A stretch of DNA of 64,000 nucleotides, from the NCBI RefSeq assembly GCF_037996645.1, contig NZ_JBBMXV010000001.1, forward strand, positions 852,268 through 916,267, given 5' to 3'. Under the pieces are notes generated by a model. It was not told the DNA's origin. It ran no database searches and worked only from the letters and a program-made list of their open reading frames with translations. The first letter of the stretch is position 1; every line of letters starts with the position of its first letter. Source of the DNA: Halalkalicoccus tibetensis (GTDB taxonomy: Archaea > Halobacteriota > Halobacteria > Halobacteriales > Halalkalicoccaceae). Positions 32,399 to 41,233 of the stretch are shown in pieces. The translations under genes were made by a program, and so were the position numbers.

Positions 32399-34504
32399 AT
32401 GAGCGACTCAGACGTGACCCTCTCGGTCCGCGGCGCCGAAAAGCGCGACGCGGGCCGCGGGGTCGCGCGCCTGCCCGAAGCTGCCCGCCAGGCCCTCTCC
32501 GTGTTGAGCGGCGACACCGTCCTCATCGAGGGCGAACGGACCACCGTCGCGAAGGTCTGGCCCGCCGGCCCGAGCGCCGAGAGCGGCACCGTCCAGGTCG
32601 ACGCCGACACCCGCGCGAACGCCGGCGTGAGCATCGGCGACACCGTCAGGGTGCGAAAACAGACCGTCGAGGACGCCCGGTCGGTGACGATCACCCCGCC
32701 GGTATCGATCTCCGCGGAGGACGCAGAAAGCGTCGAGCGCGCGGTGAAACGCGACCTGCGCGATCGGCCCGTCCGGGCCGGCGAGCGGGTGCGGATCGAG
32801 CGCCTCGGCGTGGGGCCGTTCTCGATCACCGACACCGACCCCGACGGGACCGTGCGGATCACCGACTCGACGCGGGTGACGGTGCCGGCGGACGTCGAGT
32901 CCGCCGAGGCCGCCGAGGGCGGGGGCGACGGCCGGATCAGCTACGAGGACATCGGCGGGCTCGACGACGAGCTCGACATGGTCCGGGAGATGATCGAGCT
33001 GCCCCTCTCAGAGCCCGAACTCTTCCGACAGGTGGGTATCGACGCACCGAAGGGAGTCCTCCTCTACGGGCCGCCCGGCACGGGCAAGACGCTGATCGCC
33101 CGCGCGGTCGCGAACGAGGTCGACGCGAGCTTTCACAACATCTCCGGCCCGGAGATCATGTCGAAGTACAAGGGCGAGAGCGAGGAACAACTGCGGGAGG
33201 TCTTCGAGAAGGCCCGCGAGGACTCGCCGGCGATCGTCTTCTTCGACGAGATCGATTCGGTAGCGGGCAAGCGCGACGACTCGGGCGACGTCGAGAACCG
33301 CGTGGTCGCCCAGCTCCTCAGTCTGATGGACGGGCTCGACGCCCGCGGGGACGTGGTCGTCATCGGCGCGACCAACCGGGTGGACTCGCTCGATCCCGCG
33401 CTACGCCGGGGCGGACGCTTCGACCGGGAGATCGAGATCGGCGTCCCCGACGCGATTGGGCGCCGGGAGATCTTCGAGGTCCACACCCGGGGGATGCCGC
33501 TTTCCGACGACGTCTCCCTCGAGCGGCTCGCCGAACACACCTACGGCTTCGTCGGCGCGGACGTCCACGCGCTCGCGACCGAGGCCGGCATGAACGCGCT
33601 CCGGCGCTTTCGCGACGACGGCGGCAGCCTCGCCGATCTGACCGTTACCCGCGCGGACTTCGACGCCGCCCGTGCCGCCGTCGACCCCTCGGCGATGCGC
33701 GAGTTCGTCGCGGAAACCCCCCAGACGAGTTTTGACGACGTCGGCGGGCTCGACGAGGCCAAACGGACCCTTCAGGAGGCCGTCGAGTGGCCCCTCTCGT
33801 ACACCGAGCTGTTCGAGAAGACGGCGACCGAACCCCCCTCGGGCGTGTTGCTGTACGGCCCGCCAGGGACCGGCAAGACGCTGCTCGCCCGCGCGATCGC
33901 CAGCGAGAGCGGGGTCAACTTCATCCACGTCGCGGGGCCCGAGCTGCTCGATCAGTACGTCGGCGAGAGCGAGAAGGCCGTCAGGAAGGTCTTCGAACGC
34001 GCCCGACAAGCGGCCCCCTCGATCGTCTTCTTCGACGAGATCGACGCCTTGGCCGCCGAGCGGGGGCAGGGCCACGAGGTGACCGAGCGGGTCGTCAGCC
34101 AGCTCCTGACGGAGCTCGACGGTCTCGCGGACAACCCCAACCTCGTGGTGCTGGCCGCGACCAACCGGAAGGACGCGCTCGACCGGGCGTTGATCCGCCC
34201 CGGCCGCCTCGAGACCCACATCGAGGTGCCCGCGCCCGACGAGGCGGCGCGAAAGGTCATCCTCGAGATCCACACGCGCGAGAAGCCGCTGGCCGACGAC
34301 GTCGACGTCGACGCGCTCGCAGCGGAGCTCGAGGGCTACACCGGCGCGGACCTCGCGGCGCTCTCGCGGGCGGCCTCGATGCGCGCGATCCGCGAGATCG
34401 CGAGCGAGTACGGCCCCGAGGAGGCGACCGCGCGGGCCGACGAGGTCCGGGTCAGAAAGGAGCACTTCGACGCGGCCCGCGAGGGGATGGAGCCCTCCGG
34501 TTAG
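32399..34504 (+). CDS. AAA-type ATPase, Cdc48/VCP subfamily
   Basis: This 701-residue protein has an N-terminal Cdc48-N-like double-psi barrel (about 1-180) and two AAA modules. Each has Walker A G-P-P-G-T-G-K-T, Walker B I-V-F-F-D-E-I-D and a sensor/arginine-finger region ([18 protein letters not shown] and [18 protein letters not shown]). It unfolds or extracts proteins, probably feeding the proteasome. The ATG at 32399 starts the conserved N domain; the open frame upstream is a shadow of the hydrolase. It lacks the aromatic/hydrophobic C-terminal tail seen in some Cdc48 proteins. Its stop overlaps the convergent decarboxylase gene. Confidence 0.95.
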   Translation: MSDSDVTLSVRGAEKRDAGRGVARLPEAARQALSVLSGDTVLIEGERTTVAKVWPAGPSAESGTVQVDADTRANAGVSIGDTVRVRKQTVEDARSVTITPPVSISAEDAESVERAVKRDLRDRPVRAGERVRIERLGVGPFSITDTDPDGTVRITDSTRVTVPADVESAEAAEGGGDGRISYEDIGGLDDELDMVREMIELPLSEPELFRQVGIDAPKGVLLYGPPGTGKTLIARAVANEVDASFHNISGPEIMSKYKGESEEQLREVFEKAREDSPAIVFFDEIDSVAGKRDDSGDVENRVVAQLLSLMDGLDARGDVVVIGATNRVDSLDPALRRGGRFDREIEIGVPDAIGRREIFEVHTRGMPLSDDVSLERLAEHTYGFVGADVHALATEAGMNALRRFRDDGGSLADLTVTRADFDAARAAVDPSAMREFVAETPQTSFDDVGGLDEAKRTLQEAVEWPLSYTELFEKTATEPPSGVLLYGPPGTGKTLLARAIASESGVNFIHVAGPELLDQYVGESEKAVRKVFERARQAAPSIVFFDEIDALAAERGQGHEVTERVVSQLLTELDGLADNPNLVVLAATNRKDALDRALIRPGRLETHIEVPAPDEAARKVILEIHTREKPLADDVDVDALAAELEGYTGADLAALSRAASMRAIREIASEYGPEEATARADEVRVRKEHFDAAREGMEPSG

Positions 34505-35121
34505 CCGCCCCACTCCCAGTCGGCGTTCGCGTCCCCGTTGCTCGCGACCTTCGTCTCGCCCGCCGTCACCTTCTCGCCGCGCTCGACCTCCAGGTCGGGA
34601 TAGCCGATCTCCGGGGGCAGCAACACGTCGACCCGGCTGCCGAAGGCGATGTGGCCGATCCGCTCGGCGCGCCCGAGCTCGTCGCCCTCCTCGACGTAGG
34701 GCGTGATCCGGCGAGCGAACGAGCCGGCGATCAACGTTACCTCGCTGTCCTCGAAGCCGACGTGGACCTTCTCGTTTCGTTCGGACTCCTTGGTGAACGC
34801 CGGGCGATAGCCGCCCGACTCGTGTTCGACGCGCTCGACGATAGCGTCGTCGGGGGCGCGCACCACGTGGACGTCGTGGACGTTCATGAACACGCAGACG
34901 CGGATCCGGTCGCCCTCGGTGCGGATCTCAGAGACCGTGCCGTCGGCCGGCGAGACGATCCCCGCGAACGGCGGGGTTCGTTCGGGGTCACGGAAGAAGA
35001 AGAGCGTGAACGCGGCGGCGACGACGAACAATCCCCCCAGGGTCGGGCTGACGACGAACGCCGGGAAGGCGAGCAACAACAGCGGGACGACGTACCACCA
35101 GACTCCCGAGGCGAACTTCAT
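34501..35121 (-). CDS. asd: Archaetidylserine decarboxylase (PSD family)
   Basis: This 206-residue protein has two N-terminal hydrophobic helices (about 5-45) and a PSD catalytic domain: [11 protein letters not shown], the metal/active-site [10 protein letters not shown], and the self-cleavage site F-G-S-R-V-D near residue 162, where Ser becomes the pyruvoyl group. In haloarchaea this enzyme converts archaetidylserine to archaetidylethanolamine and works with PssA in the archaeosortase-linked lipid attachment of surface proteins. Its partner pssA is not in this window. Length matches the short archaeal form. Confidence 0.88.
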   Translation of the reverse strand: MKFASGVWWYVVPLLLLAFPAFVVSPTLGGLFVVAAAFTLFFFRDPERTPPFAGIVSPADGTVSEIRTEGDRIRVCVFMNVHDVHVVRAPDDAIVERVEHESGGYRPAFTKESERNEKVHVGFEDSEVTLIAGSFARRITPYVEEGDELGRAERIGHIAFGSRVDVLLPPEIGYPDLEVERGEKVTAGETKVASNGDANADWEWGG

Positions 35122-35166
35122 GGCTCGCGATTCAACCCCCTGTCATACGGGTCTTTCGCTTGCTTT

Positions 35167-38010
35167 TCAATCCCAGAACGCCTGGGTGCGGGCGTACTCG
35201 CGCTCCTTCTCGAGGATGTCCCGGTAGAAGTCGTCCTCGCTCTCGCGGTGGTTGTTGATGACGTAGGCGGCGTTCCGGGGGCCGACCCCGCGGGCCGCGA
35301 GCGCGATCACCGCCTGCTTGCCGTGGCCCTGAACGAGGCTCGCCGCCTTGTACGCCCGCCGGGTGGCCTTCTCCTCCCCGGAGTCCTTGTCCGCCTTCCG
35401 CACGGCCTCGACGACCTCCTCGGCCCACGGGTTGAGCGCGGCGACCATCGTCGAGCCACACTTCGGACACTCGGGCTTCTCCGCCACCCGCTCGACCGTC
35501 TGGGTGCGGTCCCACTCCTTGCAGTGTAAGCAGGCCAGCAGCACGCGGTCCTCCCTGATCCGCTCTCGCACCGTCTCGATCACGCTCGCGTCGGCGTTCT
35601 CCGGCGAGAGGAGTTCGGTGCTCGACGACCGGCCCCCGATCCCCAGCGGCGTGCGCTCGCCGACGCGATCGACCGAGAGCTCGCCCGACTGGACCCGTTC
35701 GAGCACGCGGGCCGCCCCGGGCACGTCGAGGTCCTCGTGGAAGACCTCCCTGATCGCTTCCTCGTACATCGGGGTGTCCTTGAGCGCGCCCAACAGACGA
35801 TCCATCGAGATCGATCCCCGCGAGCCCTGCCACGATTTGAGCGCGCCGAACTTCGCGGCGACCTGCGCGAGGCGGAACTTCAGGGCGTCCGAGTTCTTCA
35901 GACTGAGCTCGATCAGCGCCTCGACGTGTTCCGGGTCCGTCTCCTCGAGTACCTCGACGACGTCGCGGGCGGCGAGCCCCGAGGGCACCGTCAGTTCGAT
36001 CCGGTAGGGATCGGTCTCGAGCCCTACCGACGAGCCGGTGCGCTGGCCCAGGAGTGCCGAGAGCAGCCTGCCGAGGGTCTCGTTGACCTTGTGGCCGAAA
36101 CAGGCGTTGATCACGACGGTTCCCCCCGAGAACTCGATCAGCAAGTGGTCCTCGTCAGGAATCGGGTGGCCGGCCTCGACGTGGCGCTCGATCGGCGAGA
36201 GCGCCTCGCTCGCGGTGTGGAGGTCCGTCGGGTAGCGCGAGACGAACTCGCGGGCGACCGACTCGCGGGAGGCACCGCCCGAAAACTGCGGGGCCGCGAC
36301 CCGGCGGAGCTCGCCGACGTTCTCGGCGACCGCTTGGGGAACCGGGATCTCCTGGCCGACCCACGAGGGGATCTCGCCGGTCGGGTTCTCGACGGGGCTC
36401 ACCCTGACTTTCTCCTCCTCCTCCTCGATCTCGACGATCCGCCACATCTCCCCGCGCTGGATGAACGTCGCGCCCGGCTCGGCGAACGTGGTGACGAAGC
36501 GCTCGTCGAGGGTGCCGACACCCCGGCCGCTCGCGACGTCGCGGACCTCGAAGGTCGCCTCGTCGGGGATCATCGAGAGGTTCGCGTAGACGTACTGCCA
36601 CGTCCCGCCCGACTTCTCCAGGCTGTCCGCTTCCTCGTCGAGCCAGAGGATCCTGTTGCTGCTTAGCTCCCGCACCACCTCCCGGAAGGTCTCCTCTGGC
36701 AGGTCGGCGAAGGGCGCCGCGCGGGTGACGATCCCGTAGGCTTTTCTAGCTCGGATCTCGCCGTGGCCCATCACCAGCCCCGCGATCTGGTTCGCGAGCG
36801 TGTCCAGGCTGCCGGTGTGGATCGCCGCCCGCTCGACGTCGCCGTTCCGGGCGCGATCGACGATCGCGAGCGCCTCCAGCGCGTCGTCGGGGCTGGTGGC
36901 GATCACGGTGCCCTGCGAGACCTGGTCGCTGCGGTGGCCCGCCCGCCCCACGCGCTGGAGCAGCCGCGAGACCTCCCGGGGGCTGGCGTACTGAACGACG
37001 TGGTCGACCTGGCCGACGTCGATCCCCAACTCCATCGAGGACGTACACAGCAGCCCGTCGAGCTCGCCGGCCTTGAACGCGTCCTCGACCTCGATTCGCG
37101 CGTCCTTCGAGAGCGAGCCGTGATGCACCCCGATGTTCGCATCCAGCACGTTGAACCGCGATCCCAGCGCCTCGGCCGTCTGGCGCGTGTTGACGAAGAT
37201 CAGCGTCGACTCGTTCTCCTCGACGATCTCCCGGATCGCCCGCACGTGGCTCGCCATCTCGGGTTCGGTGACGAGCTCGCTGGCGAGCTGTTCGTCGCCC
37301 GGCTCGATCTCCGGGGTCAGCACCCGCAGATCGAGGCGGCTGCCCGCGTCGACCTCGCGGATCGCACAGGGTCGGTTCCCGGTGAGGAACGATCCCACCT
37401 CCTCGGGGTCGCCGACGGTCGCCGAGAGGCCGATCCGCTGGAAGTCGCCCGCGAGCTCGACGAGGCGTTCGAGCCCGATCGACATCTGCGCGCCGCGCTT
37501 CGAGGCCGCGAGCTCGTGGACCTCGTCGATCACGACGTGTTCGAGGTCCGAGAGCCCCTCCCTGAGCTTCGAGCCGGTCAGCATCGCCTGCACCGTTTCG
37601 GGGGTCGTCACGAGCACGTCCGGCGGGTCGTTGGCCTGCTTCTGGCGCTGGTAGTCGCTCGTGTCGCCGTGGCGCACCGCAACCTCGATTCCCAACCGAT
37701 CGCCCCACCAGTCGAGGCGCTCGCGCATATCCCGATTGAGGGCCCGAAGCGGCGTGATGTAGAGCGCGGAGATTCCAAAGGGGGCCTCCGCTTGCGAGAT
37801 CGAGTCGAAGACCGGCAACATCGCCGTCTCGGTCTTGCCGGTGCCGGTGGGCGCGATCACCAGGGCGTTCTCTCCGGCGGCGAGCGGCGGAATCGCCTCC
37901 CGTTGGGGGGCGGTCGGCGTCGAGAACCCCCGTTCTGAGAGCGCCGCCCGGACCTCGCTTCCGAGATGTGTGAAGGCCGCAGAACCCGACGAAGCCCGCT
38001 GTTCGCTCAT
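35167..38010 (-). CDS. lhr: Lhr-type ATP-dependent helicase
   Basis: This 947-residue superfamily 2 helicase has motif I A-P-T-G-T-G-K-T-E, motif II V-I-D-E-V-H-E-L (DEVH), motif III S-A-T, a second RecA domain with V-G-R-A-G-H-R motif VI, then the winged-helix and beta-sheet bundle of the Lhr core (about 480-880). A C-terminal zinc-like C-x-x-C pair (C-L-H-C-K-E-W, C-P-K-C-G-S) lies near residues 860-885. Lhr enzymes unwind DNA forks in repair and recombination. The ATG at 38010 (M-S-E-Q) is chosen over 38034 because the extra eight residues are not conserved-looking. It lies 46 bases from psd and 48 from the HTH gene. Confidence 0.93.
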   Translation of the reverse strand: MSEQRASSGSAAFTHLGSEVRAALSERGFSTPTAPQREAIPPLAAGENALVIAPTGTGKTETAMLPVFDSISQAEAPFGISALYITPLRALNRDMRERLDWWGDRLGIEVAVRHGDTSDYQRQKQANDPPDVLVTTPETVQAMLTGSKLREGLSDLEHVVIDEVHELAASKRGAQMSIGLERLVELAGDFQRIGLSATVGDPEEVGSFLTGNRPCAIREVDAGSRLDLRVLTPEIEPGDEQLASELVTEPEMASHVRAIREIVEENESTLIFVNTRQTAEALGSRFNVLDANIGVHHGSLSKDARIEVEDAFKAGELDGLLCTSSMELGIDVGQVDHVVQYASPREVSRLLQRVGRAGHRSDQVSQGTVIATSPDDALEALAIVDRARNGDVERAAIHTGSLDTLANQIAGLVMGHGEIRARKAYGIVTRAAPFADLPEETFREVVRELSSNRILWLDEEADSLEKSGGTWQYVYANLSMIPDEATFEVRDVASGRGVGTLDERFVTTFAEPGATFIQRGEMWRIVEIEEEEEKVRVSPVENPTGEIPSWVGQEIPVPQAVAENVGELRRVAAPQFSGGASRESVAREFVSRYPTDLHTASEALSPIERHVEAGHPIPDEDHLLIEFSGGTVVINACFGHKVNETLGRLLSALLGQRTGSSVGLETDPYRIELTVPSGLAARDVVEVLEETDPEHVEALIELSLKNSDALKFRLAQVAAKFGALKSWQGSRGSISMDRLLGALKDTPMYEEAIREVFHEDLDVPGAARVLERVQSGELSVDRVGERTPLGIGGRSSSTELLSPENADASVIETVRERIREDRVLLACLHCKEWDRTQTVERVAEKPECPKCGSTMVAALNPWAEEVVEAVRKADKDSGEEKATRRAYKAASLVQGHGKQAVIALAARGVGPRNAAYVINNHRESEDDFYRDILEKEREYARTQAFWD

Positions 38011-38058
38011 CGGGCTCAGTAGGGATTCGAGCAACCTAAGGGCACTGCCTGTCGGAAT

Positions 38059-38844
38059 CTATGCGCTGAGCGGGCGGGCGGTATTCCGGTACGTTCGGTA
38101 GATCCCGCCAGTCCACTCGGCTGCTGGTTCGGACTCGGTGTACACGACGCCGCTCAGTCTGCCGACGCCGTCGTAAACGCGGATTCCGACCCATCCCTGT
38201 TCGGCACAGAACAGCAGATCGAATTCAACAGAACGAGCCGTCTCCCATAGCGTGAGGCTGTCCCTGCCAAGCGACCGGGCGAACACGGTGGGAAATTCGG
38301 TTTCAAGCTCGTCGATACAGGCGGGCGTGAAAACGATTTCAGCACGGAGGGAGCCTTCGGCTAGCCGTTCGGCCGAGTAGGTGATATGTTCAGGAATGAC
38401 CGTAGAGACCACTCCTCTGAGGTTCGTCGTTTCCGCGAGTTTCTCTCGGATTCGCTCTAGCGGTTCGTGTGGTTTGTTTCGGGTCGGATAGATGATTTCG
38501 GCGTCTTTGAGAAGCCAGTGGGGAATCGAGACGCCGCCCCCGAGATCGGAGAAGAGACGCTCACCGGCGTAGATTCGCTCGGAAACGTCTTGTGCGTCGG
38601 AGATCATTCGAGCGTGCAGTTCGCCGATCGGTGTGAGCCGATAGCCTTTTGAAGATTTCTCGACCAGTCTGTACTCCCGAAGCTGTCGCGTCCTCCGGTA
38701 GATAGTCTGAGTCGAAACGCCGAGAGCTTCAGCGAGATCGCGTTTTCGCTCGGTACCACGATGAATCGCCTCAACGAGTTCGGCGTTGTCCACAAGACAC
38801 CGAAGAGCGTCGGCGATCTCGGGCCGGTCCATCTGTAGAGACAT
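38059..38844 (-). CDS. Winged-HTH transcriptional regulator with FilR1-like C-terminal domain
   Basis: This 261-residue protein has an N-terminal winged helix (L-A-E-A-L-G-V-S-T-Q-T-I-Y-R-R-T-R-Q-L, residues ~38-65 of the listed form) and a ~170-residue C-terminal domain with G-V-V-S-T-V-I-P-E-H-I-T-Y and L-L-F-C-A-E-Q-G-W-V-G-I-R-V-Y-D, like the DUF1724/FilR1 ligand domain of archaeal regulators. The ATG at 38844 is preferred over 38862: a TTATTTCA box (minus strand, about 38866-38873) is 22-29 bases before it. It borders the AT-rich acquired patch and faces away from it. It may regulate the neighbouring genes. Confidence 0.82.
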   Translation of the reverse strand: MSLQMDRPEIADALRCLVDNAELVEAIHRGTERKRDLAEALGVSTQTIYRRTRQLREYRLVEKSSKGYRLTPIGELHARMISDAQDVSERIYAGERLFSDLGGGVSIPHWLLKDAEIIYPTRNKPHEPLERIREKLAETTNLRGVVSTVIPEHITYSAERLAEGSLRAEIVFTPACIDELETEFPTVFARSLGRDSLTLWETARSVEFDLLFCAEQGWVGIRVYDGVGRLSGVVYTESEPAAEWTGGIYRTYRNTARPLSA

Positions 38845-39018
38845 ACTAACAGTATATATCAATTTGAAATAAGTCTACCGATGGTAAGTATTTTGTACTG
38901 GTTTACAAGATCTGAAATGGAAACCGGATTGTGGAGCCCGGGGTCAAATTTCTGAATTCTATACAGTAATTAAATAGATAATTAGCCACCTTATACACAC
39001 TATTGGTGATACAGACTA

Positions 39019-40008
39019 ATGGAACGGTCTGAAATAAACAACAGACTCACTGAGCGTCAATTACTCAACTTGCTTGGTTCAGCAGGAGTTAGTGGTGCAC
39101 TGCTCTCACAACCGATTTCTGCTACCGAAACCAACGGTGAAAATGAGGAGATAGTCTCTACCGATACAGAGAACAGAACGAACGATAAAACGATTGAAGA
39201 TATAGCGGTTGAAACAGCCAAACATCCGACACAGTCACTCGTGGCGTTCACTACACCTGTTTTCAAAGATGATCCTCAAATATACGTTGCTACCGGGGTC
39301 AATACTGCTGATAACGTCCATTTGCCAAATGTTGAGGATCCCGAGGATATTACTGATACAGCGTCAGTAGAGAAACTGACCAGGGTAGCTGATGTTGAAC
39401 TGGGCTTTCCGTTTGACCTTCGATGGGATGATGAGAAGACATTGCAGTACTGGGATTCTGGCGAGATTTTATCCCAGCGGATCACGCCCAGCGGTGAGGT
39501 TACGGATGCCAAAGTGGTAGGAACACGACAGATACCACGAATCTTCGATGATTCAGACGCTTCTTTCGGAACTCAACAAGTCGGCTTTGAAGAGTGCTTC
39601 GACGTTCCACTGTACGGTGAAGCTTGCTTTAGCACCGGAGATTTTCTCGATGATCGAACGTACAGTTGTGTAGGTGGCTCTACACCGCCACTACTCGCGG
39701 CTGATGCAACCTTCATAGACGCTAGTTTGGGTGGAATTTCGGTCAATCTCGACTTCTGGATCGGTTTTCAACTTCGCCGATTCGATACCTGCGTTTGGCT
39801 GGGAAGCGAAGCAGGACAGATCTGCGTTACCAACTGTTATACTGAGATTCCGACGATTGCTGCTCTGGAAGAACAAGCGACCGAGTTCCTAAACGACTTC
39901 GACCTCGGTCCGCTCAGATTTGTGACCGGAGTTCTTGCCACCGCTCTTGCAGCGTTATTACTCGCGATCATAACTGGGTTATCGATAGCGTTCGGAACCG
40001 CGGGATAA
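39019..40008 (+). CDS. Unrecognised exported/membrane protein in AT-rich patch
   Basis: This 329-residue protein is encoded by DNA clearly richer in A+T than its surroundings. The N-terminus has a hydrophobic stretch (L-L-N-L-L-G-S-A-G-V-S-G-A-L-L-S, residues ~14-30) reminiscent of a Tat-type signal but without twin Arg. The middle third is acidic. Residues ~195-275 contain seven cysteines (E-C-F, E-A-C-F, Y-S-C-V, D-T-C-V, I-C-V-T-N-C-Y). A long hydrophobic helix (V-L-A-T-A-L-A-A-L-L-L-A-I-I-T-G-L) closes the protein. I do not recognise a family. The layout (leader, long middle, Cys-containing region) loosely resembles halocin precursors, but this is a guess from architecture. Confidence 0.65.
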   Translation: MERSEINNRLTERQLLNLLGSAGVSGALLSQPISATETNGENEEIVSTDTENRTNDKTIEDIAVETAKHPTQSLVAFTTPVFKDDPQIYVATGVNTADNVHLPNVEDPEDITDTASVEKLTRVADVELGFPFDLRWDDEKTLQYWDSGEILSQRITPSGEVTDAKVVGTRQIPRIFDDSDASFGTQQVGFEECFDVPLYGEACFSTGDFLDDRTYSCVGGSTPPLLAADATFIDASLGGISVNLDFWIGFQLRRFDTCVWLGSEAGQICVTNCYTEIPTIAALEEQATEFLNDFDLGPLRFVTGVLATALAALLLAIITGLSIAFGTAG

Positions 40009-40022
40009 CAACGTCGAATAGA

Positions 40023-40391
40023 ATGGTGCAAACACACACATATAGACCATCAACTATGGTAGATCATCAATCACGTGGTCGCTGTACCTACGAGGACGTT
40101 CTCGAATTCGTATTCATTGTTTCTCATTTCGTCCTCGCAGTCACAATGCTGGCTAGCAGTTTCATGTGGCTCACTGATATTCTCACCGGATGGCAACTGC
40201 CAGTCAGATTCCTTGGAGTAATCGTTGCGCCAGTTCTGATCGGCAGACTGTTTCTCCGCATCTATCGAACTGACGAACGATTTACCACACCGTTGACCCT
40301 CGTTACCGCTGGTTGCTACCTCCTTTCGCCGGTGGTTGTGGCGTTCATCGCATCTCTGAGCGATCTCGATACGGGTTTCACGATCGCATAG
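40023..40391 (+). CDS. Small multi-helix membrane protein of the AT-rich patch
   Basis: This 122-residue protein has four probable membrane helices (about 29-50, 58-77, 84-97 by weaker signal, and 92-112). It starts 14 bases after the preceding gene, so the pair is co-transcribed. An in-frame ATG at 40056 (M-V-D-H-Q) could be the true start, giving 111 residues. No family recognised. By position it could help export, anchor or give immunity against the product of the preceding gene. That is inference only. Base composition matches the patch, not the chromosome. Confidence 0.6.
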   Translation: MVQTHTYRPSTMVDHQSRGRCTYEDVLEFVFIVSHFVLAVTMLASSFMWLTDILTGWQLPVRFLGVIVAPVLIGRLFLRIYRTDERFTTPLTLVTAGCYLLSPVVVAFIASLSDLDTGFTIA

Positions 40392-40462
40392 TTACTCGTC
40401 GTCGTCGGGCTGATCGTAGAACTGATCGTCGTATTTCGTATCAAATATTCGTAACTAGCTGT

Positions 40463-41233
40463 TCAGATCTCATGATAGAGGCCGAGACGCGTCCCGTCGA
40501 GCAGATAGGCCTCCCCCCCGTCGAGCCCTTCAGGCAGGAACGGACAGAGGAACTCCCCGCGGACGTTGACCCACGTCCCGCCCATCAGCTCGTTGAACGC
40601 CGGAAAGACGACGAGATCGGTGTCGCTCCATGCCTCGATCCGGTCGGCGAAGGGCTCACGGGAGAGCGCACCCCGCAGCCAGACCCGTTCGGTGCGCGTG
40701 CCGCCCACCTCGTCGGTCAGCCTGACCTGCGGGTGTTCGTGGCCCACGCAGACCATCCGAGCGCCGAGCACCTCTGGCGCCGGCCAGCTATGGCCGTGGC
40801 AAAAGCCCACGTCGCCGAGCCGACATCCCGATCCGGGCGTCACCGTCACCTCGGGGATCTCCCCCGGGGTTCGGGGCGAGCGCGCGTCCCCGACGATCGA
40901 TTCGATGTCGCCGTCGTGGTTGCCCTTCACCACCGTCACCGGCACCGACAGCCCCTCGAGCAGCACCTCGATCTCGCCGCGCTCGGCCCCGCCGGGCCCG
41001 CCGATCGAGTGCATGAAGTCGCCGAGGACCACGAGCCGGTCGGCGTCCGTCTCGCCGAGCAGCCGCTCGACGTGCTCGCGGCGTTGCTCGGCGCGGCTCG
41101 CGACCTCGACGCCGTTCTCGTAGCGAAGCGCCTGCTCGATCCCCGCGTGGAAGTCCGCGAGCACGAGCGCGCGCTCCGGGCCGAGCTCCGCCGACGCGGC
41201 CGGTTCGCCCGGGATCGGCTCGACGAGCGCCAT
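40463..41233 (-). CDS. rpe: RPA-associated phosphoesterase
   Basis: This 256-residue calcineurin-like phosphoesterase shows the metal motifs L-V-L-A-D-F-H-A-G, V-V-L-G-D-F-M-H, V-K-G-N-H-D-G-D, C-H-G-H-S-W and V-G-H-E-H-P. It is the third gene of the rpa1-rpap1-rpe operon known from Haloferax, where it accompanies the single-stranded-DNA-binding complex; its substrate is not settled. The ATG at 41233 overlaps the rpap1 stop codon by one base (TGATG). The longer open frame is a shadow of rpap1. Confidence 0.93.
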   Translation of the reverse strand: MALVEPIPGEPAASAELGPERALVLADFHAGIEQALRYENGVEVASRAEQRREHVERLLGETDADRLVVLGDFMHSIGGPGGAERGEIEVLLEGLSVPVTVVKGNHDGDIESIVGDARSPRTPGEIPEVTVTPGSGCRLGDVGFCHGHSWPAPEVLGARMVCVGHEHPQVRLTDEVGGTRTERVWLRGALSREPFADRIEAWSDTDLVVFPAFNELMGGTWVNVRGEFLCPFLPEGLDGGEAYLLDGTRLGLYHEI

